From positions 124,001 through 188,000 of the forward strand of contig CAJNDS010000136.1 in the NCBI GenBank assembly GCA_905221605.1: DNA of 64,000 bases, read 5' to 3'. Under the pieces are notes generated by a model. That model was not told the origin of the DNA. It saw only the letters and a list, made by a program, of their open reading frames with translations, and ran no database searches. Positions 19,901 to 31,409 of the stretch are shown here, piece after piece. This DNA comes from Symbiodinium natans (lineage: Eukaryota; Sar; Dinophyceae; Suessiales; Symbiodiniaceae). A program made the translations under genes and the position numbers. Each line of letters opens with the position of its first letter. Position 1 is the first letter of the stretch.

Positions 19901-22900
19901 GCAACCCTTTGCCAGCTGTCACTTTCACTCAGCATCCCGAAGCCCTAAACCCTAAACCCTCTTCAGTTGCCCCGTGGAGCTTTGCTAGACGGGTGGCAAA
20001 AAAAACCCTAAACTTAGTAACCCTAAACCTTAGTAACCCTAAACCCTAAACCCTAAACCCTAAACCCTAAACCCTAAACCCTAAACCCTAAACCCTAAAC
20101 CCTAAACCCTAAAAACCCTAAACCCTAAACCCTAAACCCTAAACCCTAAACCCTAAACCCTAAACCCTAAACCCTAAACCCTAAACCCTAAACCCTAAAC
20201 CCTAAACCGGACACAAACCCCCAACAGAACTTCCATGGGCTAACGCATTTAGCTGGCGGGTGGCTAAAGGCTGAACCATCATCCCCAAAAACCCTAGGCT
20301 AAAAAACCAGGACTCTGTCCATCCTGTGTAGAGACCCTATGCCTTGTTAGCTCCACAACCCTCCCGTTTAGCGGACAAAATCTTTCAGCCCAAAGCCCAA
20401 CCCCCCCCCCCCCCCCGACTTTCACAAGCCCTATCGGTTTTGCTTTCCCAGCGAGGTGGCGCAAGAGTTGGCAGAGCGAGGCGGTTGCGGACTGCCAGGT
20501 TTTGTTTTGTTTTGTTTTGTCTTGTTCTGGAGTAACAGCACGAGGTTGTTGCTTACTCACTGCTTGTTTTGGCGGCTGTGCTGCGTGTTGTTTTTGCTCT
20601 CTCTCTCTCTCTCTCTGTCTCTGTTGGTTGGCTTGCTTGCGTTGCTTGCTTGGTTACATTGCTAGGTTTAGTTCACTACGAGTGTTCTGCGGTCTGCGTG
20701 TTTTCATGAAGGGCAACTACTGCCCTATGCACGCCCTGTATATGTATATATATATATATATACATGCGTGCGTATCTTTATATATACTCTAGATATAGAG
20801 CTCCGACAAACCTAAGAAGAATCAGCCAACCTGTGCAGTCAAGAGGCATGGATGTATCCTAAACCCCTAAACCCTGAACCAAAAGGCCCTAAACGCCCTC
20901 GAGACAGTGCAAGCTGAAGTTGAACTGAAAGAAAAAACAACAAGTTCCCGAAACGTTGCGCGGCCTGAGCCCCCCAAGTTCAGCAAAGGCTCAGAGCCTA
21001 AACATCACTGAGCCCTTAGCCCCAACCCCCCAACTCCAGACACCGTAAACATCCCAAGCCCTCAACCAAACCCCCCCCCCCCCCCCCGCCCCAACAGAAA
21101 AAAATAGGAACCGCAACCATAAACCCAAAAACGTTCCTAAACCGTAAACCAGTTTTCCGGTTGGCTTCCCCGTCTGTACCTTGCGGGTGGCAAAAAGACC
21201 CTTTTTGTTAGTAAAACCTAAACTTAAACTGTCTGGTGGGAACAAACAACCCGAAATCCCTTAAACAGTAGTAGACCTTGCGTAAGCCCTAAGCCCCTTG
21301 AACCGGCTAGCAAACCTATGGTAATAAGAAACCCTACGGTAAGCAAAACCATGGTAATAAACCTTAAACCTAAACCCTAGACCCGAAACCCTAAACCCTA
21401 AACCCTAAACCCTGAACCCTAAACCCTAAACCCTATGGTAACAAACTTCGAAGCCCTTTGGACCAGGCGTCGGCTTCCTGGACGCGCCCGTGACTGGAGC
21501 CCCGGCGCGCGCGGCCAAGGGCACGCTCACGGCCATGGTGGGAAGGGTTTAGGGTTTAGGGTTTAGGGTTTAGGGTTTAGGGTTTAGGGTTTAGGGTTTA
21601 GGGTTTAGGGTTTAGGGTTTAGGGTTTAGGGTTTAGGGTTTAGGGTTCAGGGTTCAGGCTTCAGGGTTTAGGGTAGAGGGTGTCTTAATGAGGGGTGCGT
21701 TGGTGCTGGTGCTAGAAGCACCCAGGCGCGCGCCCCGACTTGTTGAGCACCATCCCCGCCTGCGCTGTGACCTTTGCGGTTCAGGGTTTCCTGATCGTGC
21801 TCATGTCTATCATTCTTGTTGACAGCGGAGCAAGCTACAAGCGTTTGGGTGATCCGAAGCTCCTGGAAGGAGGCCCCCTCTAGGCCTTGGTGTCTGAGGT
21901 TCGGTGTTGGAAGCGAAAACAGGAACCCTAAACCCTAAACCCTAAACCCTAAACCCTAAACCCTAAACCCTAGGCTTCATCCCCTGTCCTGGTCACCTGA
22001 TGGGGATGGCTGGTTTAGCCCACGTAGATCCCCTTCTAACTCCCCGGTATATCTCGGCTTTAAAGGCACACTTTTTCCGCGCACAAGAACACACAACATT
22101 TCCGGAACTAGTCCCTGCAACGTGGCCAGAGTGTCAGCTAGGCGGGTGGCAAAAAAAAAACCCTAAACCCTAAACCCTAAACCCTAAACCCTAAACCCTA
22201 AACCCTAAACCCTAAACCCTAAACCCTAAACCCTAAACCCTAACCCTAAACCCTAAACCCTAAACCCTAAACCTCTGGGAGGCTTCGGGGTCTGAGGGTG
22301 GGTGTTGGGGGTTAGCTGGCACCTTCGCACCTCGGGGGTGCCAGGGATGATGTACATGATTTTGGGGGCCCTGGGTGCATCATCCTGGGGACCGAGTGGA
22401 GACCGGAAAGCTATGGTTTAGGGTTTAGGGTTTAGGGTTTAGGGTTTAGGGTTTAGGGTTTAGGGTTTAGGGTTTAGGGTTTAGGGTTCAGGGTTCAGGG
22501 TTCAGGGTTTAGGGTTTAGGGTTTAGGGTTTAGGGATCTTTGCATCCTCTGGCCGTCAAGCCCTTAGGGGGCATCTTACTTCAAGGGCGACCTGACGGGT
22601 TTTCGCCAGCGACCTGCCGGGTCCTTGTTGGGTTCGGGGTTGGGGTTGCAAGGGTTGCAGAAAAGGGAGAGGGTGTAGTGTTCAGGGCCGTTGAGGGAGA
22701 GAGGGTTCGCGCGCAATGGCGGACCCTTTGGTCATGCTTAGGAACCTCCAGTACGTTGTGCAATTTAGGGCTTAGGTCAGGTACCTCTAAGTCTGGAAAC
22801 CTGTGTTTGTGCTGTTTCATCAAAACCCGTTCCCAGCGCTGCGTGTTTCATCGGTCGTTCGGCCCTGATGGCCATCTGCCATTGTGATCCCCATCATCCC

Positions 22901-25900
22901 ATCCACAACCCGTGCACTTGAGGTGGGAGGCTGCGCGCGGCACCTGGAAGCGGCGCAGCCCTTCCTGGAAGCCTTTGCCACGCAGATTCTGCGCCTCATA
23001 TCGCCGTTTTAAGGGTTGCGCGAGGAGTGATAAAGATACCCGACTCCCTTCGTCCCTCCTTGAAACGAATAAGTCAAGTTGTGCCGGGACGTTGGATAGA
23101 TGATTCGGCCCTGGGCCTGATGTTTGGACCCTGCGATGCCTCCACAACAGTTCTACAGACGGAGCGGTTCACCTTACTTTGTTGTGGGTGGGTTCGTAGT
23201 TTGGAACACGATCTCTGGTAGGCTTGCGCCATTGTGCTTCTTCGTGCCGAGCTTTAGGCACATGGGCGATGTGGGCAACGGGCAGCTGGCGAAAGCCCTC
23301 AACAACTGCCGGGCCCTTAGGCACAACAAGGCGCCCCCACCCCCGGCGTTTCGAAGATTTGCAGGTGGGCGTCCCCTGAAGTTGGGTTTAGGGTTTAGGG
23401 TTTAGGGTTTAGGGTTCAGGCTTTAAGGTTGAGGGGGTCGAAGTTCACCAAAGAATCGACACAAGCCTTGCGCCTTGAAGAGTGCCATTGACGCCCGTGC
23501 AAAGCTCCGTCATGGGCCCCCCAACACGCCCGAAATGCAAAGCCGTGACAGTCATTTAGCTGGAGAAGGGCCAAGGGGTGCATCCACCAATGGAGGCAAC
23601 CATGGGGTTTAGGGTTTAGGGTTTAGGGCGTCCTATCCTGCCGAGGCCTGTACAACGTCAGCTGTGCCGCCATGGCCGAGATGCTTCCTTTCGCGCAGCG
23701 CTCGGGGCTCCCGCTGCCCGCCTTCGTAGACGCGGTGTCTTCCGGGACGGGGCAGTCCCTCGGCTTTGGTGTGTTGAGCCTTGATTGCCGGGGGTAGATT
23801 TTAGGGAGCCTTTCCGGGAAGTGCAGAGAGTGTCGCTGGTCGGGCTCCTTCTTCCCGAGTTGGACATGTTTTGGGCTTTTTGCACGTTGGGGCCCGTTAG
23901 GGTGTGACAGTATGATTGTCAAGTCATGGACCGGAAAAAAAAGCGTCCACCTTACCTGGAAACCCTAAACCCTAAACCCTAAACCCTAAACCCTAAACCC
24001 TAGAACCTTGAATCCCCTAAAGCTTGGTCCTCCGGCAGGTCGTTCGGCTTCAACCAGTGGGCACCTCTTGTCCTACAACGCGCTGTGGCTGCATCTGTTG
24101 TGGGGGGGGGGGGCCTGCACCAGGGGGGGCCTTCCTTGCTTAATTCCCGAGTTTCAAGCTTCAGGGCTCCTGTACCCATGGCCACCTCGTGGGATAAGCT
24201 GCAGCTGGAACTTTGATGGGATAAAGCTACTCCGCAAACCCCCTGCTTTTCCAACCGCATGGGCAGTTAGCCCCCGCAGATTCAGGGGCAGTCTCTTGAG
24301 CAGAAACCGGAGCACACATGGGGGGGTTTCCGAACTTAAGGCCCGTCACTTAGAGAAGTGACCATGTTGGGATGGCTTGGCATGGGTAGAGGGTTTAGGG
24401 TTTAGGGTTTAGGGTTTAGGGTTTAAGGTTTAGGGTGTAGGGTTTAGGGTTTAGGGTAATTCAGGCTTTTTGGGCTTTGAAATTCTCGCTCGGGGGTCAG
24501 TCCTCGGCTTGAGCGTGGACAAAACCTAATTTCTGACCCCTAACCCCTAACCCTGACCCCTAACTCCTAACCCCTAACCCCTAAACCCTAAACCCTAAAC
24601 CCTAAACCCAAAACCCTAAACCCTAAACCCTAAACCCTAGGCCCTGTTGTCGAATCCCTTGTCGACCCGCTAAGGTGAGTTTGAGGCGCCAAAGCATGGC
24701 TTCCCCATGGGCTCAGCTTTCAAGGACCTGGAAACGCTTGCAGTCGCGGCCGATTCCCAAGGCCGGGTTTAGGGTTTAGGGTTTATGGTTTAGGGTTTAG
24801 GGTTTAGGGTAGCACTGGAAGTTTGTGCTTGGGCAGTTTCTGGCAATACCCACAGGCGTCCGTCCGGATAGCCAAAGGGGGTTTAGGGTTGAGGGTTTAG
24901 GGTTTAGGGTTTAGGTGTCAGGGGTGGAAAATTTTAGGTTTCAGGGGTCAGCGTGGGTTCAAAGGTCAGGTTCTAGGGTTCATGGTGGAAAGCCGGCCTC
25001 AGATCGGATCCGTGCCTCAACAAGAAAGGTCGCCAACCTTTCTTGCAGAATCCGGGTCATAAATGACGCTGGTTCGACGTCAGTACGCTACAGTCTTTGA
25101 CTTGCATTTCGAAGGCACTGCAAGAATGTTCTCATGGTACCATGCGTACAGGCCTTCAACATACGGTAGGCGCTGCATACACAAGTTGCTCCGTATGTTG
25201 CCGTAGCATACCGTTGAAAGAACACCGTACCGTGCCATCATGCCCCCGACGTCGAGACAGGCCTTAGTGCTGTCATGCCCTTTGACAAGGGATGGCGAGG
25301 TGCGGCTGAAGACAGAGAAAGACTACGGAGACGTGGTTGCCTTTCTTCGCGGCAATCACGGAGTCAGTGTTCATCCAGCATCCATCCACACTGCGGAGAT
25401 TCGGAAAGATGATTTTTTACGGCACCTCGCGAGGTTCGTTGGTGCGGAGCATGACTTGTTCATTGTGGCAATTCAAGGGGAAAGCCAAGATGGGAAGTTG
25501 GAGCTGTGTCATGGCACAGTCTCTGAGAAAGTCTCTTGTCAAGAGATCATGCAGCTGTGGCGACATAGACACACCAACTGGGCCCTTCCGCCAGCCAGCC
25601 TTTTCCTGCTTCTGGATTTCTGCCATAGTGGCGCTTGGGCTGTGTGTTGTGCGCATTTGCCACGTGAGTGGGGAGTCTTTGTGCAAGCTTCCTGCTCGGA
25701 GAAGGGCAAGACGCCGGACGACTACATCAAATCGTTCAGTCAGACCTGGATCAGCACGCAGTTGAAGGGGGAGATCGTATTTGATCCAAAGAATCCTAAG
25801 TCAAAAAGGAACAAGCCTGTATTTCATGTCCCCCCTGGAAGCAAGATGCCTTGCTTGGCTGGAAAACCAATCCATGTGTTGGGCAATTCCTGCACGTGCG

Positions 25901-28118
25901 CGAGCGCGGAGGTGCCACACAATGTGTGCAAGGTGGATGGGAGCGCATGCCTTGCAAACGGCAGCGAAGGGTTGCATCTGCACATGGAGGTCATGAAGTT
26001 GATGAGTAGCTGCCAGTTCGAATCCCTCAAGCTTTTTGAGCAGGCTGCTCAAGCTATCCGAGGAAAAGGGCCTAGACAGGAGTCGATGGAGGACATTCTT
26101 CTCTTCCATGTGCAAAAGTATTACTTGATTGTATATATATATATTATGTATCTTATAATTATATCTATATCTATAATGAGAAAATATATCTATAAAGGGG
26201 ATGAGATGTTCAGGAGCCTGGTCGAGACCATAGGTAGGATAAGGGGGACCCTTCAAAAGGGGAACCCCTTCTTAACCCTCTTCTGGCTCTCTTTCTAACA
26301 GGGACCTTATTCAGAGGGTCTATATCCCCAAGGGTCCCCCTAGTCCTACTCCCTACTTGGTTTTGGCACTGTCTTGGAAAAGCTACTCCTGCCTTCGACT
26401 TTTGGAGGACCAGCAGGAAATATGTCAGAAAGCCCTGGAGGCCTTGTCCGAAATGGTTGCAATCTACGACCAGACGTCACTGAGTGACAATGTCAGTGCT
26501 AAAGTCACGAGGGCCCTTGGCTTTTGGAACGAATGGAAAGCCAAACAAGCAGCAGGCGAGCGGCAGCAGGCTTTGTTGTCGAAGGCAGAAGAGCATCTTT
26601 GCCAGACGTTGACGCACGACAGCAAGTGTGGCTACCTGGAGGAGTTTGCCAATGATGGCATCAAACTCTGCAGGATTCAACTTGAGAATCAGCTTCTGAG
26701 CAAGATGACGGCATCTATCAGCTAGCAGCCCGGTTCGGGTCATGAAAAGTCACCCGAAGCTTGCCTCCGGCACCACTTGAAAATAGTCAGAGACAAGGGC
26801 TTGGATCGCTGCAGCGAGCGAAACAGCATGCTTCTCTTGCGCACCCTGATCCAGGCTTGCCAGCTTCGACCTTGGCCAGGTTGCAACTACAGCTCGCTGC
26901 TGACAGGCCAGATTGCACCAGCAGCCTTGTTGTTCCACCATTACCTGGCGCGGTTCGGGTCCAGCAACGCCATGCTCGCGGAAGAGACTCAGGTTCTCAT
27001 GAAGAGACACGTGGGATGTCAGGTGGTGCTGTTCTTGGGCACGCGCAGCGTGTGTAGTTTGGTGCCCTTCATGTGGTACGCCCCTTCTCTTCATTAAGTT
27101 CGATGAAATTGGGCCGTGACAGCATGTGGCATTGGTAGTCGGCATGTTGCGTGTATCCAGAGGGAGGTCTGCCACCCCGGCATTCCCTGATCACCTGAGT
27201 AGCATCGAAGCAGATCCGCAGTGGCCCAGAGCCCTTCCATCCGTGCAGTTTGTGGATGAACTGGGTTCAGCCGCTTTGAACTCTAAACCCTGAACCCTCA
27301 GCCCAAAGGGAAATTGTGTCAGCACTTGTCTTTTTCGGTTTGGGCCTTGGCAGGGACTTCTCTTTAAGGGTAGGTATGTGGGCCCTTAATATGGCCCGTA
27401 ATATGGTCCCTTACCTTCCTTAAAGGGTTCTGATGTATGGGATTTTGGGTTGTGTGGGGTATATAAGGGGTTTTTAAGGGGCCCCCTTTTAAGGCCCCAT
27501 ACTACGAGACCATGTAACTACCCTAAGAAGCTCATCTTACATGTCCACTTGATTTGAGGGGGCATCCTCCTCGTTTAGAGGTTGGCCTAGCATTTTGTGG
27601 AAGGAATTGGATACTCTTATGAATTGACCTGATGTTTGAGAACTATCCTTGTGTATTATGGACATCAATGGTAGAACCCCCTCGTTGACACCGTGCTTAT
27701 AGGATACCCCAAAGCCCTGGCGCGCTGGTGTCAGCTATGAGGGGGGCAAGAACCCTAGATACAGCCTTAACATCCCGAAGCCCCAGGCCAAACCCCAAAC
27801 CTAAGCCCCCAATGTTGAAGAGCTCTGAGCCCTCAACTTGGGATGCTCCCCCTTATACTAACAGCCCTTCATAGGGATTCTAGTAAGACCCCTTTTAAAG
27901 GACTGCTAGTATAAGGGGGATTCTAGTACCCCTATATTAACAAATCTTAAGGGCTGTTAGGATAAGGGGGGAGCATCCCAAGCCCTCAGCCCTAAGCTCC
28001 CTTGGGCGCCATCCTTGCAGGCCTTGACATCCCGCCCGTCATAGCGGCCACGCGGGCGACGTACCAAAGGGCCCTGGACATGGGCCTCGGCGGGGAGCAC
28101 AAAGGAGCTGGCGAATAA
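16929..28118 (+). CDS. 3-hydroxyisobutyrate-dehydrogenase-type beta-hydroxyacid dehydrogenase
   Basis: Fourteen exons: 16929-16998, 17377-17426, 17750-17837, 18406-18448, 19079-19107, 19593-19642, 20456-20480, 21467-21541, 22930-22990, 23258-23307, 23646-23751, 24039-24081, 24695-24761, 28021-28118. They total 855 bases, i.e. 284 residues plus TAA, in one continuous frame and close to the family's usual ~290. Visible landmarks: the Rossmann motif GFVGLGSMGSGMASNL, the NAD-binding acidic turn LLFDR, DVVFLCLPEA, VVDNSTTSP, the substrate motif GFLDAPVTGAPARAAKGTLT, the catalytic-lysine motif GNGQLAKALNN (Lys about 176), and the C-terminal helix YQRALDMGLGGEHKGA. The family oxidises beta-hydroxyacids with NAD(P), e.g. 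3-hydroxyisobutyrate in valine breakdown; the exact substrate cannot be read from sequence. Donors are 3 GT, 9 GC and 1 GA; 11 of 13 acceptors are followed by G. No clear mitochondrial targeting peptide follows the chosen ATG, and an upstream 5' exon cannot be excluded. Confidence 0.9.
17203..17342. repeat. CCCTAAA/CCCCAAA arrays in dehydrogenase intron 1
   Basis: Two arrays with many CCCCAAA variants, separated by gctagtcgggtggcaaacaa. The right array ends 35 bases before exon 2. Confidence 0.9.
17434..17520. repeat. TTTAGGG array in dehydrogenase intron 2
   Basis: About 12 units starting eight bases after the donor at 17427. Some units are TTTGGGG or TTTCGGG. Confidence 0.9.
18496..18591. 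repeat. TTTAGGG array in dehydrogenase intron 4
   Basis: About 13 nearly perfect units. The same intron ends with a long array in the opposite orientation (18808-19076), so its transcript could fold into a long hairpin. Confidence 0.95.
18808..19076. repeat. Long CCCTAAA array abutting a 3' splice site
   Basis: About 38 units with only a few indels, the longest pure array in the window. It ends within about two bases of the AG acceptor of dehydrogenase exon 5 (19079). Confidence 0.95.
20007..20209. repeat. CCCTAAA array in dehydrogenase intron 6
   Basis: About 28 units, preceded by the recurring motif gggtggcaaaaaaaa at 19991. Confidence 0.95.
21545..21675. repeat. TTTAGGG array starting at a 5' splice site
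   Basis: About 18 units beginning three bases after the GA donor at 21542. TTCAGGG variants occur at the right end. The same intron also holds arrays at 21924-21972, 22158-22275 (both CCCTAAA) and 22411-22536 (TTTAGGG). Confidence 0.95.
22158..22275. repeat. CCCTAAA array with gggtggcaaaa leader
   Basis: About 16 units directly after ggcgggtggcaaaaaaaaaa at 22142-22160; dehydrogenase intron 8. Confidence 0.95.
22411..22536. repeat. TTTAGGG array
   Basis: About 18 units, inverted relative to the array at 22158-22275 in the same intron, with a block of TTCAGGG variants near 22487-22507. Confidence 0.95.
24390..24640. repeat. Opposed TTTAGGG and CCCTAAA arrays in dehydrogenase intron 12
   Basis: TTTAGGG at about 24390-24457 and CCCTAA(A/C) at about 24538-24640, flanking ~80 bases of other sequence. 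The two arms are complementary. Confidence 0.9.
25240..26725 (+). CDS. Caspase-like (C14 fold) protein, likely lacking the catalytic His
   Basis: Exons 25240-26130 and 26408-26725 join in frame to 402 residues (GT donor, AG followed by G). Residues about 70-135 resemble a caspase/metacaspase p20 core: DLFIVAIQGESQDG sits where S-H-G or S-G-H-G normally holds the catalytic His, and LLLDFCHSGAW matches the catalytic-Cys motif D-x-C-H-S-G. The Cys is present, but the His position reads Q-G-E, so it may be an inactive scaffold. The C-terminal exon is helical (AEEHLCQTLTHDSKC) with no recognised domain. The gene lies entirely inside intron 13 of the dehydrogenase gene, on the same strand. Family members cut after Asp or Arg/Lys in cell death or stress signalling; the role here is unknown. 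Confidence 0.6.
26225..26365. mobile_element. Inverted-repeat element in the caspase-like gene's intron
   Basis: Left arm ccataggtaggataaggggg then accctt; right arm aagggtccccctagtcctac then tccctacttgg. The arms are imperfect inverted repeats around a centre near 26297. The 277-base intron consists mainly of an AT-rich piece plus this element. Confidence 0.65.
26726..27367. other. 3' flank of the caspase-like gene (dehydrogenase intron 13)
   Basis: Open frames exist on both strands (26777-27097 on +, 26750-27175 on -), but neither shows a known motif. They could be the end of an unrecognised transcript or chance. Confidence 0.3.
27368..27525. mobile_element. Inverted-repeat element family B, copy 1
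   Basis: Ends agggtaggtatgtggg and gagaccatgtaactaccct are inverted repeats. An inner segment, atggtcccttaccttcctta followed by aagggttct, matches the reverse complement of part of the element at 60803-60948. Confidence 0.65.
27837..27982. mobile_element. Inverted-repeat element family A, copy 3
   Basis: Ends cttgggatgctcccccttat and ataaggggggagcatcccaag are inverted repeats, with CTAACAGCCCTT and AAGGGCTGTTAG inside. An extra internal block near 27900-27950 repeats the core. It sits 38 bases upstream of the last exon of the dehydrogenase gene. Confidence 0.85.
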
Positions 28119-28127
28119 TCGGGGGTG

Positions 28128-28232
28128 GGAAGAATTACGAACAGTATCCCCTTATGGTCCCTGGTATAGTTCGACTACAGCAACCCCCGAAACCCTATTC
28201 TAATTGTTCAGGCCCCTATATTTCTTTGTTTG
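28128..28232. repeat. Dispersed repeat H, copy 1
   Basis: The sequence from gggaagaattacgaacagta to accccatatt-type T-rich sequence, with the core aacccccgaaaccctattct, recurs in diverged form at about 47141-47234 and 47405-47530. Confidence 0.6.
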
Positions 28233-29823
28233 TAAATACTGGGGGGCTTAGTGGAAGTGATGGGCCCTTTTTTGGGCGCCCTAAAACGAAGACAAACATA
28301 CTTCTCCTCGAATACACCCGCAGAAGGGTCCATAAATTCAAACAAACCCACAAACGGCATCGAGTTGAGGGATGTGGAGAAGATTCTGCGAAAACGGCGT
28401 GTGGCAGTTCTGCGCAGGAGCCATGGTGAAGGTCTGGGAGGAGCACCTGGGTGTGGTTTGTTCTGGGGCGGACACGAAGCCAAAGTGAGTGCTTCGGTTG
28501 TGTGGCGGATGTAGCCGCCATGACATCACGTGGGGGAACTGTGCCCACAGAATCTCCTGGGTCAACTTACGCATCCCTTCTGGGATCGGAAGCGCCCGGT
28601 TTGTACAGAGAGCCCAAAATGCGGATGGCGGAGCTGGGCGGCGCGTCGCTGCACAAGCCGCGACGCGACGCTGTTGCGCAAAGGCCTAAGAGCGTGTAAA
28701 GTGTGCAGTGCTTTTTAGCTGGCCAAACTCTTCTCAAGCCTGAAGAGTCTTGTGATCGCAAGCTGCTGCTGCTGACAAAAAGGGCGAATCCCCCGCACCT
28801 TCTGTGGTTCGCCGCTTGGCTCTCCTGATGGTAGGCTTTCGGAAGCTTTTTTCGCCAATTGCTGGTCGGCCATCAACGGATACATGGCACGACGCTTTCA
28901 TCCCACCTGTCGTGTTCCAACAGCGCAAGTCCGCCACCACCACAGTCGTACGCCACGTTTGTGTATGATTTCGGCTGCTATGCTTGCAATCGCCAAGTTG
29001 CAAGTTCCACGTGCAAACCCCGGACATATCCGAACATGAGCATGCCCGTACAGCTTCATTAGCCATTCGTCCATGTAAGCAAGCATGCAAAATCGTTGGT
29101 GTCCATCATGGTCCTAGATCGCGGGTGGTAGCCAGACTGGAGGCCCATCTTCTGTGGGATTGCGCGGCTATTGGATTGACCAGTGGAGATGTGCACATGG
29201 CTGTAGGGCTGTAGATGCTAAGGAGCTGTCGAAGTTGTGAGCCGACGTACTTGTGCGAGAGATTGCATCTTGCCAACAATGTCGTTTGAGGCCATGCTGT
29301 GTCCTCCGTGGCGGCCGACATTTGCTAGACATGCGGTGGCACCGGCTCGGTCGTGGGAGCAAATTTGCCGAAATTCTAGAACCTTGTGTCGACGGTTCTC
29401 ACAGGGGTTTCAGATGGCCTCAGATACAGGATTGCCCTTGGAGTAATTCGCTAAGAAGCAAGCAAAACAATCTGCGGTCCGGGGGCGTATGGGCATTCGC
29501 ATTAGGGATGCCCCGAATACGCCCCCCGCAACTCGATAATCCTTCTTGCACCCCCGATCACACACACACACACACACACCAATATTCAAGAAGCAACCAT
29601 GTATACACTCACCAACAGAAATGTAATATACATATACATATATCTCTCTCTATATATGTATAGATTTATACATATATATATAAATATTTATGTTTATATT
29701 TCTCTTTTAAACTGAGCTGACGTGTTTTTCATGCGGACATCGGACAAGAGCCAGGTGGGTCCGACGGCCTGCCGCAGCGGCCCCGAACTGCCGGAGGCCA
29801 GCCCAAGAAGCGCCAAGAAGGTC
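28233..29823. other. Intergenic, no recognised gene
   Basis: Short open frames on both strands without motifs; 28251-28514 on + is the most protein-like. An (AC)n tract at 29563-29580 and AT-rich sequence at 29625-29710 precede the next repeat block. Confidence 0.35.
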
Positions 29824-30075
29824 TTTAGGCTTTAGGGTTTTAGGGTTTAGGGTTTTGGGGTTTAGGGTTTAGGGTTTAGGGTTTTAGGGTTTGGGGTTTA
29901 GGGTTTTGGGGTTTTTGGGGTTTAGGGTTTAGGGTTTTAGGGTTTTAGGGTTTTAGGGTTTTAGGGTTTTAGGGTTACTTTGCAAGCCAGTTGCAAAAGG
30001 GTTTTAGGGTTTAGGGTTTTAGGGTTTAGGGTTTAGGGTTTAGGGTGTAGGGTTTAGGGTTTAGGGTTAACATTC
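29824..30075. repeat. Mixed TTTAGGG / TTTTAGGG array
   Basis: Seven-base TTTAGGG and eight-base TTTTAGGG units are mixed, with a run of pure TTTTAGGG octamers at about 29935-29975. Decayed copies continue to about 30340, separated by the phrase ttccgatgca-aaagggtt. Confidence 0.9.
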
Positions 30076-30337
30076 CGATCCAGAGAAAGGGGTTCTTTAG
30101 GGTGCCCCCCCCCAAGTGCAGAAACAGGGTTTAGGGTGGTTTAGGTTTTAGGGTCTAAGGTTCCGATGCAAAGAAAGGGTTTGAGGGTTTAAGGTTGCGG
30201 GTGGTGTCAGCATGCTTACCCGGCAGACTTCAGAGGCCTGGATGTAAAAGGGTTTCGGGTGGTTTAGGGTGGGTTTCAGCCTTTTGGGTTTAAGGTTCCG
30301 ATGCAGAAAAGGGTTCTAGGGCTTAGGGTGGTTTAGG

Positions 30338-30826
30338 GTGTTTTTTTTTCCTTCCTTTGCTGCACCGTACGGCAGGGGCCTTCTCGCGGCATTCGGGAAG
30401 CCCCGGGTTCAAAAAGGGCGGTTTCGGGTTCCGCGTGCTTGGTCGTTAATTAGGCTGACAACCTTGAGCCAGCGTGCAAGAATTCAGAATGACAACGGAA
30501 CCCACGTCGCTCCGATCCTGCAGGGCGCCTTTCTAGTCGGCACAAGTGAAACACGCAGCTCACACATGTGGTGTGGTGGTCTCCCTCATGTGGTGCAGGC
30601 GGCCACTTCTCTTCGCGATTTCTTGCTGAGCCTTCCGGCGCGACGAGTCCTACGGGCGGGGACCCCAGGGATCAGGAATCAGAATTGCTCAAGAAGGCTG
30701 CAAAGTGCTCCGAAGAGCAATGCTTTTTCACCCCGTTCTGAAGAGTGCCCTTTAGAAGAACGAACCTTTAAGTTTTGGATGGTTCTCCACGTGCCGAAAC
30801 AAGCCTACCGGAATGTAAGCATGTAG
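30338..30826 (+). CDS. Unrecognised ORF
   Basis: A 162-codon open frame in otherwise repeat-poor sequence. It starts in a T-rich tract, so its true start is unclear, and I recognise no motif. A GTAAGC near its end could be a donor, so it may be one exon. Confidence 0.2.
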   Translation: MFFFPSFAAPYGRGLLAAFGKPRVQKGRFRVPRAWSLIRLTTLSQRARIQNDNGTHVAPILQGAFLVGTSETRSSHMWCGGLPHVVQAATSLRDFLLSLPARRVLRAGTPGIRNQNCSRRLQSAPKSNAFSPRSEECPLEERTFKFWMVLHVPKQAYRNVSM

Positions 30827-31028
30827 TCGTACATCAAAGAATCAAGAGTTTACACATCGTAACCCTGAATCCTAAACCCTAAACCCTAAAATCCCCAACC
30901 GCTTAGTTTCTGAACAACGTCGTAAAGTTGGGCTCTAAAGTGCAGTGTGCAAAGCTTTCTCTTTGAGTTGCTCCGTGGAGCTTAGCAAGACGGGTGGCAA
31001 AAAACCCAAAAACCCTACACCGTAAACC

Positions 31029-31250
31029 CTAAATGAAACGGTGGAACAAGGCTTGCGTGGCCCAAGCGGCAAGCCTTCGCCGGCCTTCTAAGGGCAGAGA
31101 GGGCTTGTTGAAAGCACGGCCTCGCAAAGCAAAGGCGTGATGACGCTGCAGCAAACGTGTACATGTCTGCACCCATCTTTGCACCTGCTGTGCCTCACGT
31201 TCCCGGCTTTGTCCTGGCACGTTCCAAAAAACAGGCCTCGCAGAGGGCAA
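31029..31250 (-). CDS. Unrecognised short ORF, minus strand
   Basis: A 73-codon frame with mixed, helix-like composition (QVQRWVQTCTRLLQRHHAFA). It would be the only supported minus-strand coding sequence in the window, so it may be chance. Confidence 0.15.
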   Translation of the reverse strand: MPSARPVFWNVPGQSREREAQQVQRWVQTCTRLLQRHHAFALRGRAFNKPSLPLEGRRRLAAWATQALFHRFI

Positions 31251-31409
31251 ATCGCATCACGACCCTGTTTGGGAAATGAGATCTTTGGGAACGGACATTA
31301 GGCGCTGAGGGCATCAAGATTTGGGGTTTAGGATGAGGTTTTGGGGTTTAAGTCGTTACTTTAGGTGGCTCGGGGAATTAGACCTGAAGCCCTTAAAGCC
31401 CAATAATTC

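Noticed and set aside
22530-22887. Protein-coding gene at 22540-22887
   Set aside because: It overlaps a dehydrogenase intron and a TTTAGGG array, and the translation has no motif.
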